This document shows positions 9,916 to 18,259 of a stretch of 64,000 nucleotides of DNA, one piece after another (positions within the stretch are counted from its first letter, which is position 1; each line of letters opens with the position of its first letter). Source of the stretch: BOG-1155 sp050012495 (lineage in GTDB: Bacteria; Desulfobacterota; Syntrophorhabdia; Syntrophorhabdales; WCHB1-27). The notes under the pieces were generated by a model, which searched no databases, was not told where the DNA came from, and saw nothing but the letters and a program-made list of their open reading frames with translations. The stretch covers positions 85,137-149,136 of the forward strand of contig JBEKHB010000015.1 of assembly GCA_050012495.1 (NCBI GenBank), read 5' to 3'. Both the position numbers and the translations under genes were made by a program.

Positions 9916-11173
9916 GAAAGAGTACGACAGCTTCATCGCCGCCATCACCTCTGCAAGGGAAGAACGGAAGGCCGGTGTGAGAGATAAGGTGCAGGCTATC
10001 AGGGCGGAGGTGCTCGAGAAGGGCGAGGCGGCGCTTATGGCCTACGCCAGGCAATTCGACGGATGGACGCAAGACTACCCGCTGAAAGTGAGCCGGGATG
10101 AGCTCGAACGGGCCGCCGCGACGCTTGGAAAAAAAGACGAGGCCATACTCAAGGGGATGATAGAAAATGTGACCCTCTTTCACCGGAGCCAGAAGCAGCG
10201 TCAGCGGACCTACAGGAGACAGGGCCTGAAAGTGGTCGAGCGGTCCGTGCCCGTGGAGAGGGCCCTTGTTTACGTGCCCGGCGGAAAAGCGTCCTACCCA
10301 TCAAGCCTTGTGATGGGGGCGGTGCCGGCCCGCATCGCGGGCGTCAAGGAAATCTACGCAACCACGCCTGCCCACGGAGGAGCGCTCAACCCCCATGTCG
10401 CCGCCGCCGCCCTGCTCCTCAATATTACGGGTGTCTACAGGATAGGCGGGGCGCAGGCAATCTATGCCTTCGCTTACGGAGCCGCCGGCGCACCGCGGGT
10501 GGATATGATCGTGGGTCCGGGCAATGCCTATGTGGAGGAAGCGAAGAGGGACGTGTACGGCCGGGTCGGCATCGACATGCTTGCCGGGCCAAGCGAGCTT
10601 GTCGTCCTCGTGACGGAGCCGTTCCCACCCGCCATACTCGCGTGGGACCTTTTTTCCCAGGCGGAGCACGATGAGATGGCGACGGTCGGACTCTTTTCTC
10701 CTTCAAAGGAGGAGCTGTACGGTGTGCTGCAGGCTATCGAGCGCCTTATCTCCTCCAACAAAAGGCGCGATATCGTTGAGCGGGCGCTCAGCACAAACGG
10801 CTTCCTGGTTCATTACACGGAAGTGGAAGCTGCCCTGGCTGCGATCGACGCAATCGCCCCCGAGCACCTGGAGGTTATCGGGGATGAGACGGTTGCGGAA
10901 AAAATACGATATTCCGGCATCACCTACGTGGGGCCTCACACGTGTGTCTCCATGGGCGACTACTATATAGGCACCAACCACGTGCTGCCGACCGGCGGCG
11001 CGGGGAGGTTCTCCTCCGGTCTCTCGGTAGACCGGTTTACAAAGAGGCAGGTTTTGGTTAAAATAGAAGGGTCATTTTTCAGGAAGTACGGGGAAGACGC
11101 CGCTCGCTTAGCGGACACAGAGGGTTTTTACGCCCATGGCGAGGCGATAAGGGCGAGAAAGGAGCTGCCTTAA
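9896..11173 (+). CDS. hisD: Histidinol dehydrogenase
   Basis: Oxidises L-histidinol to histidine in two NAD-dependent steps. Start chosen at ATG 9896 (MKIWHLEKEYD, 425 residues), preceded by GAGAGGAGAAAGG. Family phrases: VPVERALVYVPGGKASYPSS, RIGGAQAIYAFAYG, IVGPGNAYVEEAKR, DLFSQAEHDE, and HVLPTGGAGRFSSGLSV with the zinc/catalytic histidines. First gene of the histidine block, overlapping murA and abutting hisG. Confidence 0.97.
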   Translation: MKIWHLEKEYDSFIAAITSAREERKAGVRDKVQAIRAEVLEKGEAALMAYARQFDGWTQDYPLKVSRDELERAAATLGKKDEAILKGMIENVTLFHRSQKQRQRTYRRQGLKVVERSVPVERALVYVPGGKASYPSSLVMGAVPARIAGVKEIYATTPAHGGALNPHVAAAALLLNITGVYRIGGAQAIYAFAYGAAGAPRVDMIVGPGNAYVEEAKRDVYGRVGIDMLAGPSELVVLVTEPFPPAILAWDLFSQAEHDEMATVGLFSPSKEELYGVLQAIERLISSNKRRDIVERALSTNGFLVHYTEVEAALAAIDAIAPEHLEVIGDETVAEKIRYSGITYVGPHTCVSMGDYYIGTNHVLPTGGAGRFSSGLSVDRFTKRQVLVKIEGSFFRKYGEDAARLADTEGFYAHGEAIRARKELP

Positions 11174-12043
11174 GTGTTGCTGAGGATAGGGATACCAAAA
11201 GGGAGCCTCTTCGAGAGCACCCGCAGGCTTTTCAAAAATGCGGGTTATACCATAACGCTTGCGGAGCGGTCCTACGTTCCGGCCATAGATGACCCTGAGA
11301 TCGAGGGGCTCGTGATCCGGGCGCAGGAGATGGGGCGGTACGTGGAGAACAACATACTCGACATGGGGATAACCGGCCTCGACTGGGTGCTGGAGCAGAA
11401 CTCCAAAGTGGTGGAGGTCAGCCGCCTGCGCTACGGCAAGGTGGGATTCAGGGGCGTCAAATGGGTAGTGGCAGTGCCGGTCGACTCAAAGATCAAAGAT
11501 CTGCAGGGGCTTAAGGGAAAGAAAATTGCGACCGAGCTGGTGGGCTTCACCACACGCTATCTGAAGGCGCATAAGATAGATGCAGTGGTGGAGTATTCGT
11601 GGGGGGCAACAGAGGCCAAGCCGCCCCTGCTCGCGGACGCCATAGTAGAGGTGACGGAAACGGGCGCGTCTCTCGCGGCCAACAACCTGCGCATCATCGA
11701 CACCATTCTTGAATCGGAAACCGTGGTGATTGCGAACAAGAGCGCGTTCAAAGACAAGTGGAAGAAGACGAAAATCGAGAATATCGTGATGCTCCTCAAA
11801 GCGGCCCTCCTTGCCGACGAAAAGGTGGGGCTCAAAATGAACGTGCCGAGGGAGCAGCTCGATATTGTCATAGGCACCCTCCCTTCCCTGCACACGCCGA
11901 CGATCTCAAACCTTTCAGATAGCGCATGGGTTGCCATAGAGGTGATTATCGACGAGCAGGTGGTCCGGGACATCATCCCGTCGCTCCGAAGGGCGGGCGC
12001 GCAAGGCATCGTGGAATATCCGTTGAATAAGGTGATACTCTAG
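11174..12043 (+). CDS. hisG: ATP phosphoribosyltransferase, long form
   Basis: Commits PRPP and ATP to histidine synthesis. The 289-residue length and C-terminal ACT-like regulatory domain (about residues 210-289) identify the long HisG, which does not need HisZ and is normally feedback-inhibited by histidine. Motifs include LRIGIPKGSLFESTRRLF, DMGITGLDWVLE and VVEVTETGASLAANNL. It begins GTG directly after the hisD stop. Confidence 0.95.
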   Translation: MLLRIGIPKGSLFESTRRLFKNAGYTITLAERSYVPAIDDPEIEGLVIRAQEMGRYVENNILDMGITGLDWVLEQNSKVVEVSRLRYGKVGFRGVKWVVAVPVDSKIKDLQGLKGKKIATELVGFTTRYLKAHKIDAVVEYSWGATEAKPPLLADAIVEVTETGASLAANNLRIIDTILESETVVIANKSAFKDKWKKTKIENIVMLLKAALLADEKVGLKMNVPREQLDIVIGTLPSLHTPTISNLSDSAWVAIEVIIDEQVVRDIIPSLRRAGAQGIVEYPLNKVIL

Positions 12044-12051
12044 GGGGATTC

Positions 12052-12636
12052 ATGGAGAGGGAATCCGATGTAAAGAGGAAGACCCGGGAGACCCAAATAC
12101 GGGTCGGCTGGAAGCTGGACGGGGAGGGCGCCTACCGCATCTCGACGGGTATTCCCTTCTTCAACCATATGCTAGAGCTTTTCAGCCGCCACGGCTTCTT
12201 CGATCTTACGGTGGAAGCGGAGGGCGATATCGAGATCGACTATCACCACACCATCGAAGATACGGGCATTACACTGGGGAAGGCGCTGCGAGAGGCCCTT
12301 CCCGCATTTGCCGGCATAAGGCGGTTCGGCCATGCAGTCCTCCCCATGGATGAGGCCCTCTGCATGGTGGCTATCGACCTCTCCGGCAGGCCGGGCCTCG
12401 TGTGGAACGGTGATATCAACGGGAAGGTGGGCGCCTTCGACGGCGAGGTGATAAAGGAGTTCTTCCGGGGCTTTGTGAACGAGGCGCGGATCACCCTCCA
12501 CGTGAACCTGCTCTATGGCGAGAACCTGCACCACAGGATCGAGGCGATATTCAAAGCCTCGGGAAGGGCGCTCCGGGAGGCCGTGACGAGGGATGAAAGG
12601 GTGAAAGGTCCCCTCTCCACGAAAGGGTGCTTGTGA
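12052..12636 (+). CDS. hisB: Imidazoleglycerol-phosphate dehydratase
   Basis: Dehydrates imidazole glycerol phosphate. The 194-residue monofunctional enzyme has the duplicated metal-binding histidine motifs: FFNHMLELFSRHGFFDL, DYHHTIEDTGITLG and ENLHHRIEAIFKASGRAL, plus DEALCMVAIDLSGRP. It starts ATG 12052 or possibly in-frame GTG/ATG nearby; GGGGATTC precedes it. It shares one base with hisH. Confidence 0.96.
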   Translation: MERESDVKRKTRETQIRVGWKLDGEGAYRISTGIPFFNHMLELFSRHGFFDLTVEAEGDIEIDYHHTIEDTGITLGKALREALPAFAGIRRFGHAVLPMDEALCMVAIDLSGRPGLVWNGDINGKVGAFDGEVIKEFFRGFVNEARITLHVNLLYGENLHHRIEAIFKASGRALREAVTRDERVKGPLSTKGCL

Positions 12637-13238
12637 TGATTGCGATAATAGATTACGGCATGGGTAATTTGAGGAGCGTGACGAACGCCTTCAGGCGCCT
12701 CGGCGCAGATATTGCCATCACGAGGGATGAATCGGTTATACGGGAGGCCCACGCCCTGGTCCTGCCCGGTGTCGGCGCCTTCGGGAAGTGTGTGGAGAAC
12801 CTGAAAAACTTCGGCCTTTTCGACCTCCTGAAAGGGCAGATAGCCGAGGGAAAGCCCTATCTCGGGATATGCCTCGGCATGCAGATACTCCTCGAATCGT
12901 CGGAAGAGGCGCCGGGGATTGCCGGCCTGGCGGTGATCAGGGGGCGCGTGGTCCGCTTCAGGGGCGCGATGAAGATACCCCATATGGGTTGGAACAGTGT
13001 GGAAATCGTGAGGCCTTCGGGGATATTTGACTCCATTCCCAGCGGTTCCTATTTTTATTTCGTGCATTCTTATTTTCCCGAGCCTGAGGAATCTGTATCG
13101 GCCACCGTCACCGATTACGGGGTGCGGTTTACCTCCTCTCTGCAGAGAGATACTATCTTCGCCTGCCAGTTCCATCCTGAAAAGAGCCAGGCCATCGGCC
13201 TCAGGCTACTGGGGAATTTTGTGAGATTATGCGAGTAG
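12636..13238 (+). CDS. hisH: Imidazole glycerol phosphate synthase glutaminase subunit
   Basis: Class I glutamine amidotransferase that delivers ammonia to HisF. The start MIAIIDYGMGNLRSV at ATG 12636 is chosen; an upstream in-frame TTG is less likely. Catalytic residues are the cysteine in GICLGMQIL, the histidine in CQFHPEKS and the following glutamate. 200 residues, normal size. Overlaps hisB by one base and the next ORF by 10 nt. Confidence 0.96.
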   Translation: MIAIIDYGMGNLRSVTNAFRRLGADIAITRDESVIREAHALVLPGVGAFGKCVENLKNFGLFDLLKGQIAEGKPYLGICLGMQILLESSEEAPGIAGLAVIRGRVVRFRGAMKIPHMGWNSVEIVRPSGIFDSIPSGSYFYFVHSYFPEPEESVSATVTDYGVRFTSSLQRDTIFACQFHPEKSQAIGLRLLGNFVRLCE

Positions 13239-13771
13239 CGCGTCTCCTAGGTGTGTCTCTTCTCGTGCTTGCCGGCCTGTCCGGGCAGGCTTTTGCAATC
13301 GGGCTTTATGTGGAGCGGCTCACGGATATGAACGTTAACGTCTGCCCCGTCTGCCATCAGGTAATAGTGCCGGGGTCCATACACGAGGACGCGGAAGACC
13401 TGATAACGACCGCGCTGGGCGGGGCCCTGGACGAAAAGGGGGTCGGCTACACCCAGGAGCTGGGCGTAACGCCTTGCCTCAGTGTGCTTATCTACCGCTT
13501 TCAGGAGCGGCGGGGGGGCGCGTTTTCCGTGGAGCGACCCGCGAGTGTCGGCTTTCACGTCCATCTCTTTGACTCAAGCGGCCTCGCGAAGGTGTTTGTC
13601 TTCGATGAGACGCAGCGGCCCTTATCGGAAAACGTCTTCGGCTTCTTTACTTTCCTCAGGCGAGGAGCCAGGTGGATCACCGCAGGCGAACTCAGCCGCG
13701 AGGGCGTCGGCAAGGCGGTCGATTTCTTTGCAGACGACCTGAAAGCCGCGGCGTCAGGCGGAACACCGTGA
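13229..13771 (+). CDS. Predicted exported protein of unknown function inside the his operon
   Basis: The 180-residue product begins with a typical signal peptide (MRVARLLGVSLLVLAGLSGQAFA, cleavage expected after AFA near residue 23). The mature part has one CPVCH motif near residue 38 that could hold a metal or form a disulfide. I do not recognise a family. It overlaps hisH by 10 nt and hisA by 4 nt, so it is co-translated with histidine genes although an exported protein has no obvious role in that pathway. Confidence 0.8.
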   Translation: MRVARLLGVSLLVLAGLSGQAFAIGLYVERLTDMNVNVCPVCHQVIVPGSIHEDAEDLITTALGGALDEKGVGYTQELGVTPCLSVLIYRFQERRGGAFSVERPASVGFHVHLFDSSGLAKVFVFDETQRPLSENVFGFFTFLRRGARWITAGELSREGVGKAVDFFADDLKAAASGGTP

Positions 13772-14475
13772 AGATATTGTTTGCCATGGACCTGATAGGC
13801 GGGTGCTGCGTGAGGCTCGCGGCTGGGGATTTCGAGCGGATGACCGTCTACAGCCACGACCCGGCGGCCATGATCGCGCATATGCTGGCTGAGGGGGCAA
13901 GGGACTTCCACGTGATCGACCTGGACGGCGCCCGGACGGGCAGCGTCAGCCACCGGGAGTTGATAAAGGTGATTCGGGGCGCGGTTGCGGGCTACCTTGA
14001 AGTGGGAGGGGGCATTCGCAGGGATGAGGATATCGCAACTTATGCGCAATGCGGGGTGAACGGTATTATCGTCGGCACCCGGGCGCTGACGGACCCCCTG
14101 TTTTTTGAGGGCTTGTCGGCTTATCGGAATATCGTGCTCGGCCTCGACATGTATGAGGGGAAGCTGATGGTGAAGGGCTGGAAAGAGGTCGCCTGTGCCG
14201 ACGTGGAGCGGGTCCTGGAGGATGCCCGGAGATTTGGCGTCATGGCCCTCCTTTGCACGAATATCGCCCGCGACGGCATGCTCACCGGACCCGATTACGA
14301 CGGCATCGGCCGCATGAAGTCGATGACCGCCCTTCCGATCATCGCAAGCGGCGGCGTGAGCGGCGTCGACGATCTGAAGGCACTGAAAGAACTGGACGTC
14401 TGGGCCGCCATCGTGGGCAAGGCATTCTATGAAGGGCGGATAGGGGTTCGGGAGGCCATGGTCTATGCTGACTAA
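13768..14475 (+). CDS. hisA: Phosphoribosylformimino-5-aminoimidazole carboxamide ribotide isomerase
   Basis: TIM-barrel Amadori isomerase of histidine synthesis. The GTG at 13768, overlapping the previous stop as GTGA, gives KILFAMDLIGGCCVRLAAGD and 235 residues, the family length; a longer frame from 13672 only reads through the neighbour. Catalytic aspartates lie in FAMDLIGG and NIARDGML, and phosphate-binding loops in EVGGGIR and IASGGVSG. Confidence 0.94.
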   Translation: MKILFAMDLIGGCCVRLAAGDFERMTVYSHDPAAMIAHMLAEGARDFHVIDLDGARTGSVSHRELIKVIRGAVAGYLEVGGGIRRDEDIATYAQCGVNGIIVGTRALTDPLFFEGLSAYRNIVLGLDMYEGKLMVKGWKEVACADVERVLEDARRFGVMALLCTNIARDGMLTGPDYDGIGRMKSMTALPIIASGGVSGVDDLKALKELDVWAAIVGKAFYEGRIGVREAMVYAD

Positions 14476-15220
14476 GCGGATCATCCCCTGCCTCGATGTG
14501 ATGGGGGGCAGGGTGGTAAAAGGGATGAATTTTGTCAACCTGAAGGACGCGGGCGGGCCGGTAGAGAACGCCAAGGCCTACGAAGAGCAAATGGCGGACG
14601 AGCTTTGCTTTCTGGATATCACCGCGTCTCACGAATCGAGAAAGACGATCATCCATGTGGTCGAGCAGGTTGCCGCCGAGGTCTTCATGCCCCTCACGGT
14701 AGGCGGGGGCATAAGGGATCTCGCCGATATAAGGGACATCCTCCTCGCCGGGGCCGACAAGGTGACTATCAACACGACAGCCGTCGAGCGGCCGGAGATC
14801 ATCAGCGAGGCGGCTGAGATGTTCGGGAGCCAGTGCATCTGTGTTGCCATCGATGCGAAAGCGACGCAGGACGGTTTTGAGGTGTATACCTACGGGGGAA
14901 GACGGCCGACGGGTGTCGACGCCGTCAAATGGGCGCAAAGGGTGGAAGCCCTCGGGGCCGGCGAGATCCTCCTCACGAGCATGGACCGGGACGGCACCAG
15001 GGTCGGCTATGATATACCCCTGACCAGGACGATCTCGGAAGCGGTCACCATACCGGTCATTGCCTCGGGGGGCGTCGGCACCCTCGAGCACCTGTACGAG
15101 GGCCTCGTCGACGGCAAGGCAGACGCGGTGCTCGCAGCATCCATTTTCCATTATCGGGAGCACATGGTGCTCGACGCGAAAAGGTATCTGCAAAAGCGCG
15201 GGGTAGCCGTCCGGTTGTAA
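14465..15220 (+). CDS. hisF: Imidazole glycerol phosphate synthase cyclase subunit
   Basis: TIM-barrel cyclase that combines PRFAR with ammonia from HisH to make IGP and AICAR. It starts MLTKRIIPCLDVMGGRVVKG; the catalytic aspartates are in PCLDV and LTSMDRDGT, and the phosphate loops in TVGGGIRD and IASGGVGT. 251 residues. Overlaps hisA by 11 nt. Confidence 0.97.
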   Translation: MLTKRIIPCLDVMGGRVVKGMNFVNLKDAGGPVENAKAYEEQMADELCFLDITASHESRKTIIHVVEQVAAEVFMPLTVGGGIRDLADIRDILLAGADKVTINTTAVERPEIISEAAEMFGSQCICVAIDAKATQDGFEVYTYGGRRPTGVDAVKWAQRVEALGAGEILLTSMDRDGTRVGYDIPLTRTISEAVTIPVIASGGVGTLEHLYEGLVDGKADAVLAASIFHYREHMVLDAKRYLQKRGVAVRL

Positions 15221-15233
15221 GAGCGGAGAAGAG

Positions 15234-15620
15234 ATGGAGGGTATCGGCGATTCTATAAAATGGGATAGCCGGGGGCTTATCCCGGTAGTCGTCCAGGACG
15301 CACGCACGCGCGATGTGGTAATGGTTGCCTATATGAATGCGGAAGCCCTGGAGCTGACTACCGGGACCGGGCGGGCACACTACTATTCCCGTTCCCGAAA
15401 CATGTTGTGGCTCAAGGGAGAAACATCGGGTCACTACCAGGAGGTGCGCGGCCTCTTCCTCGACTGTGATGGAGATACGCTTCTGCTTGTGGTCGATCAG
15501 CGGGTCGCCGCCTGTCATACGGGCTACTGGAGCTGCTTTTACCGGTCCTGGAGGGACGGTTGGGCTGTAGTTGGGGAAAAGGTGTTCGACGAGGACGCGG
15601 TCTACGGTGATAAAGGATAG
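15234..15620 (+). CDS. hisI: Phosphoribosyl-AMP cyclohydrolase
   Basis: Zinc enzyme that opens the adenine ring of PR-AMP. The 128-residue stand-alone domain has VAYMNAEAL, LWLKGETSGHYQEV, DCDGDTLLL and the zinc cysteine segment AACHTGYWSCFYR. The partner phosphoribosyl-ATP pyrophosphatase (hisE) is neither fused nor present nearby, nor are hisC and histidinol phosphatase. GAGCGGAGAAGAG precedes the ATG. Confidence 0.96.
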   Translation: MEGIGDSIKWDSRGLIPVVVQDARTRDVVMVAYMNAEALELTTGTGRAHYYSRSRNMLWLKGETSGHYQEVRGLFLDCDGDTLLLVVDQRVAACHTGYWSCFYRSWRDGWAVVGEKVFDEDAVYGDKG

Positions 15621-16047
15621 GGCCTGCAGGTGGTTTGTCACCTGCTCCTATACGGGCTACCTGCCCCTCGCGCCGGGAACGTGGGCATCGGTCCTTACGT
15701 GTATCATCCTTTACCTCATGCCATCGTTCAATCACCCGGCCGTCATCATTCTCCTCACGGTATGCGCTGTTTTTGCCATTGAGCGCACTAAGGGAAAAGA
15801 GGCAGACCCCGGCTATATCGTGATAGACGAGATGATAGGCATGCTTGTCGCCACGGTCGGCCGTGACCTCACTATCTGGAACATCGTCAAAGCCTTTATT
15901 CTCTTCCGCGCCTTTGATATACTAAAACCCTACCCTATAAAAAAAGTGGAGCGTCTACCCGGCGCCTATGGTATCATCGCAGATGACGTCCTTGCCGGTA
16001 TATTCGCAAATATGGTGCTCTCCATATGGGCATATGCGCTCTCTTAG
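15607..16047 (+). CDS. pgpA: Phosphatidylglycerophosphatase A family protein
   Basis: PgpA-type membrane phosphatase that makes phosphatidylglycerol from its phosphate. The GTG at 15607, overlapping hisI by 14 nt, gives VIKDRACRWFVTCSYTGYLPLAPGTWAS and 146 residues; the track-length alternative start upstream lacks the family N-terminus. Motifs: GYLPLAPGTWASVL, IVIDEMIGML, FRAFDILKPYPIK and GIIADDVLAGI. Several hydrophobic segments are visible. Last gene of the plus-strand run from dnaA. Confidence 0.92.
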   Translation: MIKDRACRWFVTCSYTGYLPLAPGTWASVLTCIILYLMPSFNHPAVIILLTVCAVFAIERTKGKEADPGYIVIDEMIGMLVATVGRDLTIWNIVKAFILFRAFDILKPYPIKKVERLPGAYGIIADDVLAGIFANMVLSIWAYALS

Positions 16048-16278
16048 GGCGGCCGGACGACGGCGTGGAGGCATCGCGATCTGCCGCGCGCTCTTCGCCT
16101 TGCGCCCTCCGACGTACGTTCAGTACGCCTACGGGCAGCAAGGCTCAGATCGCATCGACATCTCATCGATCCCTCCCCGCCGGAAAACGCCGCATCGCCA
16201 CCAGTCTCCGACTTCTTCACTATTATAAATAACTGACCCACCACGTCTGCCACGTTCGATGACCAGACTCGTTATGTC
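16048..16278. repeat. Gene-free strip with a GC-rich dispersed repeat
   Basis: No gene is visible. Bases 16046-16170 begin GGGCGGCCGG and include CTCCGACGTACGTTCAGTACGCC, an inverted GTAC core. Similar blocks recur at 43800-43885 (core CACATACGGTGGAGTATGC) and 45305-45395 (CACGTACCAAGCAGTACGC). The function is unknown; a mobile or REP-like intergenic repeat is plausible. Confidence 0.45.
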
Positions 16279-16467
16279 TCACTTTACCGGTTCTATTCCA
16301 AGATCCTTGCATGTTTTTTTCGCAAGTCCATCGTCAATCTCTGTATGCCTCGGTACTGAAGAACGTTTGTTTAGGCTGGGGTTTCCCTACCAGGAGTGTC
16401 GACGGCCTTCCCTTATGAGCTCGCAGCCGTGTGCCTGCAGGTGCTTCAACAGTTCGGCTCTCTTCAT
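16279..16467 (-). pseudogene. hicA: HicA-like toxin interrupted by an in-frame TAG
   Basis: The frame starting ATG 16467 reads MKRAELLKHLQAHGCELIRE and then GRRHSW, a TAG at 16389-16387, and continues in the same frame GNPSLNKRSSVPRHTEIDDG followed by LAKKTCKDLGIEPVK and TGA at 16281-16279. Both halves match HicA (double-stranded RNA-binding-like fold, mRNA interferase, catalytic His in the RHSW segment), and the total of 62 codons is the family length. The start overlaps the hicB stop (ATGA). Either a nonsense-inactivated toxin or readthrough; nonsense mutation is more likely. Confidence 0.8.
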
Positions 16468-16682
16468 TCCGATACAGCTATGCTTTCTTCTTCGTATTCC
16501 GTTCCTGCCGAAGCTATGGCGTCTAGACGGTTGAACTCGATGGCTTCCCGGAGGGTCACGCGAAGACTTTCTGACAACTCTTTCCGGCTACGCTCCTGGC
16601 AATTCACACCCGGTACTTCCTCTATCCATCCTGTCCACCAATCGCCTTGCCGCTTTATTATTGCAGTGTACCGGCTATCCAT
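16464..16682 (-). CDS. hicB: HicB-type antitoxin
   Basis: The 72-residue product MDSRYTAIIKRQGDWWTGWI continuing EEVPGVNCQERSRKELSESL is a partial RNase-H-like HicB domain that neutralises HicA. ATG 16682 is chosen because AGGAGG lies 8 nt upstream; an upstream GTG adds three residues. It precedes hicA on the minus strand (the reverse of classic hicA-hicB order) and overlaps it by 4 nt. With the partner carrying a TAG, this antitoxin may be an orphan. Confidence 0.88.
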   Translation of the reverse strand: MDSRYTAIIKRQGDWWTGWIEEVPGVNCQERSRKELSESLRVTLREAIEFNRLDAIASAGTEYEEESIAVSE

Positions 16683-16969
16683 GCTGTGCACCTCCTGCTT
16701 CCTAAATTATATCGCAAATGGGGCTTCGATGAAATCCCGTCCATGTTGCAACGGCCACATCTTATTTCTTTCACTGGGGTGAACCTCTGGGACGACCGTA
16801 AACAAGTAACTAACTTTTATAATTCCACCCTTAATTCCCTTTGGCAGCTTCAACTACCATATGATTGACCATCGATAAGGTGCTATTGCAAGAAAAACTT
16901 TCAACCGTTCGATTCCAGGAAGAAAGCCCCGGCTCAGGTCCCGGTCGCCTCTTGTCGTTTTTTTCGAAA
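16683..16969. other. Gene-free stretch upstream of hicB
   Basis: I see no supported gene. The sequence provides the hicB upstream region on the minus strand and runs into the 13-bp tandem array that begins at 16977. Confidence 0.4.
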
Positions 16970-17166
16970 GTGCCTTTTGTCAGTCCTGGTTGTCACTCGT
17001 GGTTGTCATGCCTCCTCGTCACCTCTGGTTGTCACTTTGACAGGAGAGCGGGAAACAGGCAAACTCTTATAGAGACCGGGCAGTCCGTTGAGAGGCATGA
17101 AGAGATCATGGCCCGGCCCGTTTGGGCCGGTTTCCCGTAAACCGGCTGCGCTCTTTGACAATTGAG
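16970..17166 (+). repeat. 13-bp tandem array plus conserved leader block, copy 1
   Basis: Five contiguous 13-bp units starting TTGTCA (16977, 16990, 17003, 17016 with TCGTCA, 17029) run to 17041, consensus TTGTCAYNCBTSS. They are followed by a conserved block through GGAGAGCGGGAAAC, GACCGGGCAGTC, a GGCCCGG/CCGG inverted repeat and CGCTCTTTGACAATTGA ending 17165. The same organisation occurs at 63714-63934 with six units. The period resembles iterons or a protein-binding array; the block downstream resembles a transcribed leader. No CRISPR repeats or recognisable ORF follow. Confidence 0.7.
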
Positions 17167-18029
17167 CCTCAATAGCCTCTGGGAAGGCGGTGCTGCTCAC
17201 TACCCGACCAACCACTCGCGCGTCCGGCCGACTGCACCGGAGCGGGCTGCAGCCGTGTGCCCTGGTCCGTCCCCTCGAACGGGCGCGCACAGAAACCGGA
17301 TTTTCTACAGCGGAAAAAACTGGATAGAGTTCTCGATCAAAGGTCCTCGGGTCTATCATGCCGCGCACGCTGCCCAATCGCTGAATGCGATGTGCGGGAG
17401 AGGCTTTAGGACGACTTTTTGCCGCGGGCTTGTTCCTGCTTTACCAGTCTGGATGTTTCTTCATAGATGCGGCTTCGTGGTCCAATTGCCACAACCTGTT
17501 GTAGCTGCTTAATACCCATTCATTCAAGCTCTCTCTTGGCGATACGGCCATCAGTCGCTCACGGGATAATTCGGCAGCATAGGTGAGCACAGGGGGACGA
17601 CCGGGAGAAGAGGTCCTTAAGAAAGTGAATAACCTTCCCCTTCCCCTTTGTCCAGTAGCTCATACTCCCGGTTCCTGCAATCATTACTGATTGTAACACG
17701 TGCTATCGGCTCGGTCGAGGAAAATCTAGGCTTGCAGGAAGAAGCGCTCGACGGCCCTCCATCCGGGGCTGAAGGCGTGAAATAATCGGTTTCCGCGAAA
17801 TTGAGCACTAGTGCCCCGCTTCGTCGGTCGTGGTCGTTCATTCAAAATTCAAAATTTATACTTCAACATTTTCTTACCCGCCCCCCCCTAAACCGTGCAC
17901 TTTCGTAACCCTCCCTTCTAAAAGGCTTGTGAGAGAAGGGAATCGGGAAGGGGCTGCTGAGGCGGTTAGTGAACAACCCGTGCTGAAAAGGGTAAAAGGC
18001 AAAAAAACATGGCAAAAAGGACCGTTTTT
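17167..18029. other. Gene-poor region of about 860 bp, no supported gene
   Basis: No ORF here resembles a known protein. A 37-codon minus-strand frame at 17406-17519 (MGIKQLQQVVAIGPRSRIYE...) has protein-like composition and may be the tail of a degraded gene, but there is no upstream half. A homopolymer of nine C lies near 17880. The region probably consists of decayed mobile DNA. Confidence 0.35.
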
Positions 18030-18215
18030 GCGCTAATATTAAGAGGAAAGGGAGTTCCTTCTTACGATTGGTCATCACCCGCAAGCGCACTACCCGGCCG
18101 GGGCACCCTCCGGGTCGCTCGGTATCCAGGGGAATTTAGGGGTTCTGGACCCCGGTTTTCACCCCCGGATACAGCTACCCGCTGCGCGGGTGCCCCGCCG
18201 GGGCAGGCTTGGTGG
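18030..18215 (+). repeat. Composite dispersed repeat, copy 1
   Basis: Starts with GCGCTAATATTAAGAGGAAAG then GGAGTT and a GATTGGTCAT segment, then REP-like sequence including GGTATCCAGG, GGTTCTGGACCCCGG and GCTACCCGCTGCGCGGGTGCC. The same opening is found at 40808 and 42131, each upstream of REP-like inverted repeats. It lies just upstream of the pncC gene and holds no ORF. Confidence 0.6.
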
Positions 18216-18259
18216 CGGCCTAAGTGAGCGCTTATGCTCTTCATATGGGGGAGGCTGGC

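Noticed and set aside
16970..17166. CRISPR array or CRISPR leader
   Set aside because: Units are contiguous 13-mers without spacers, and no 25-40 bp direct repeats or cas genes follow.
17406..17519. 37-codon frame MGIKQLQQVVAIGPRSRIYE...
   Set aside because: Too short and lacking a ribosome-binding site or partner; may be a gene remnant.
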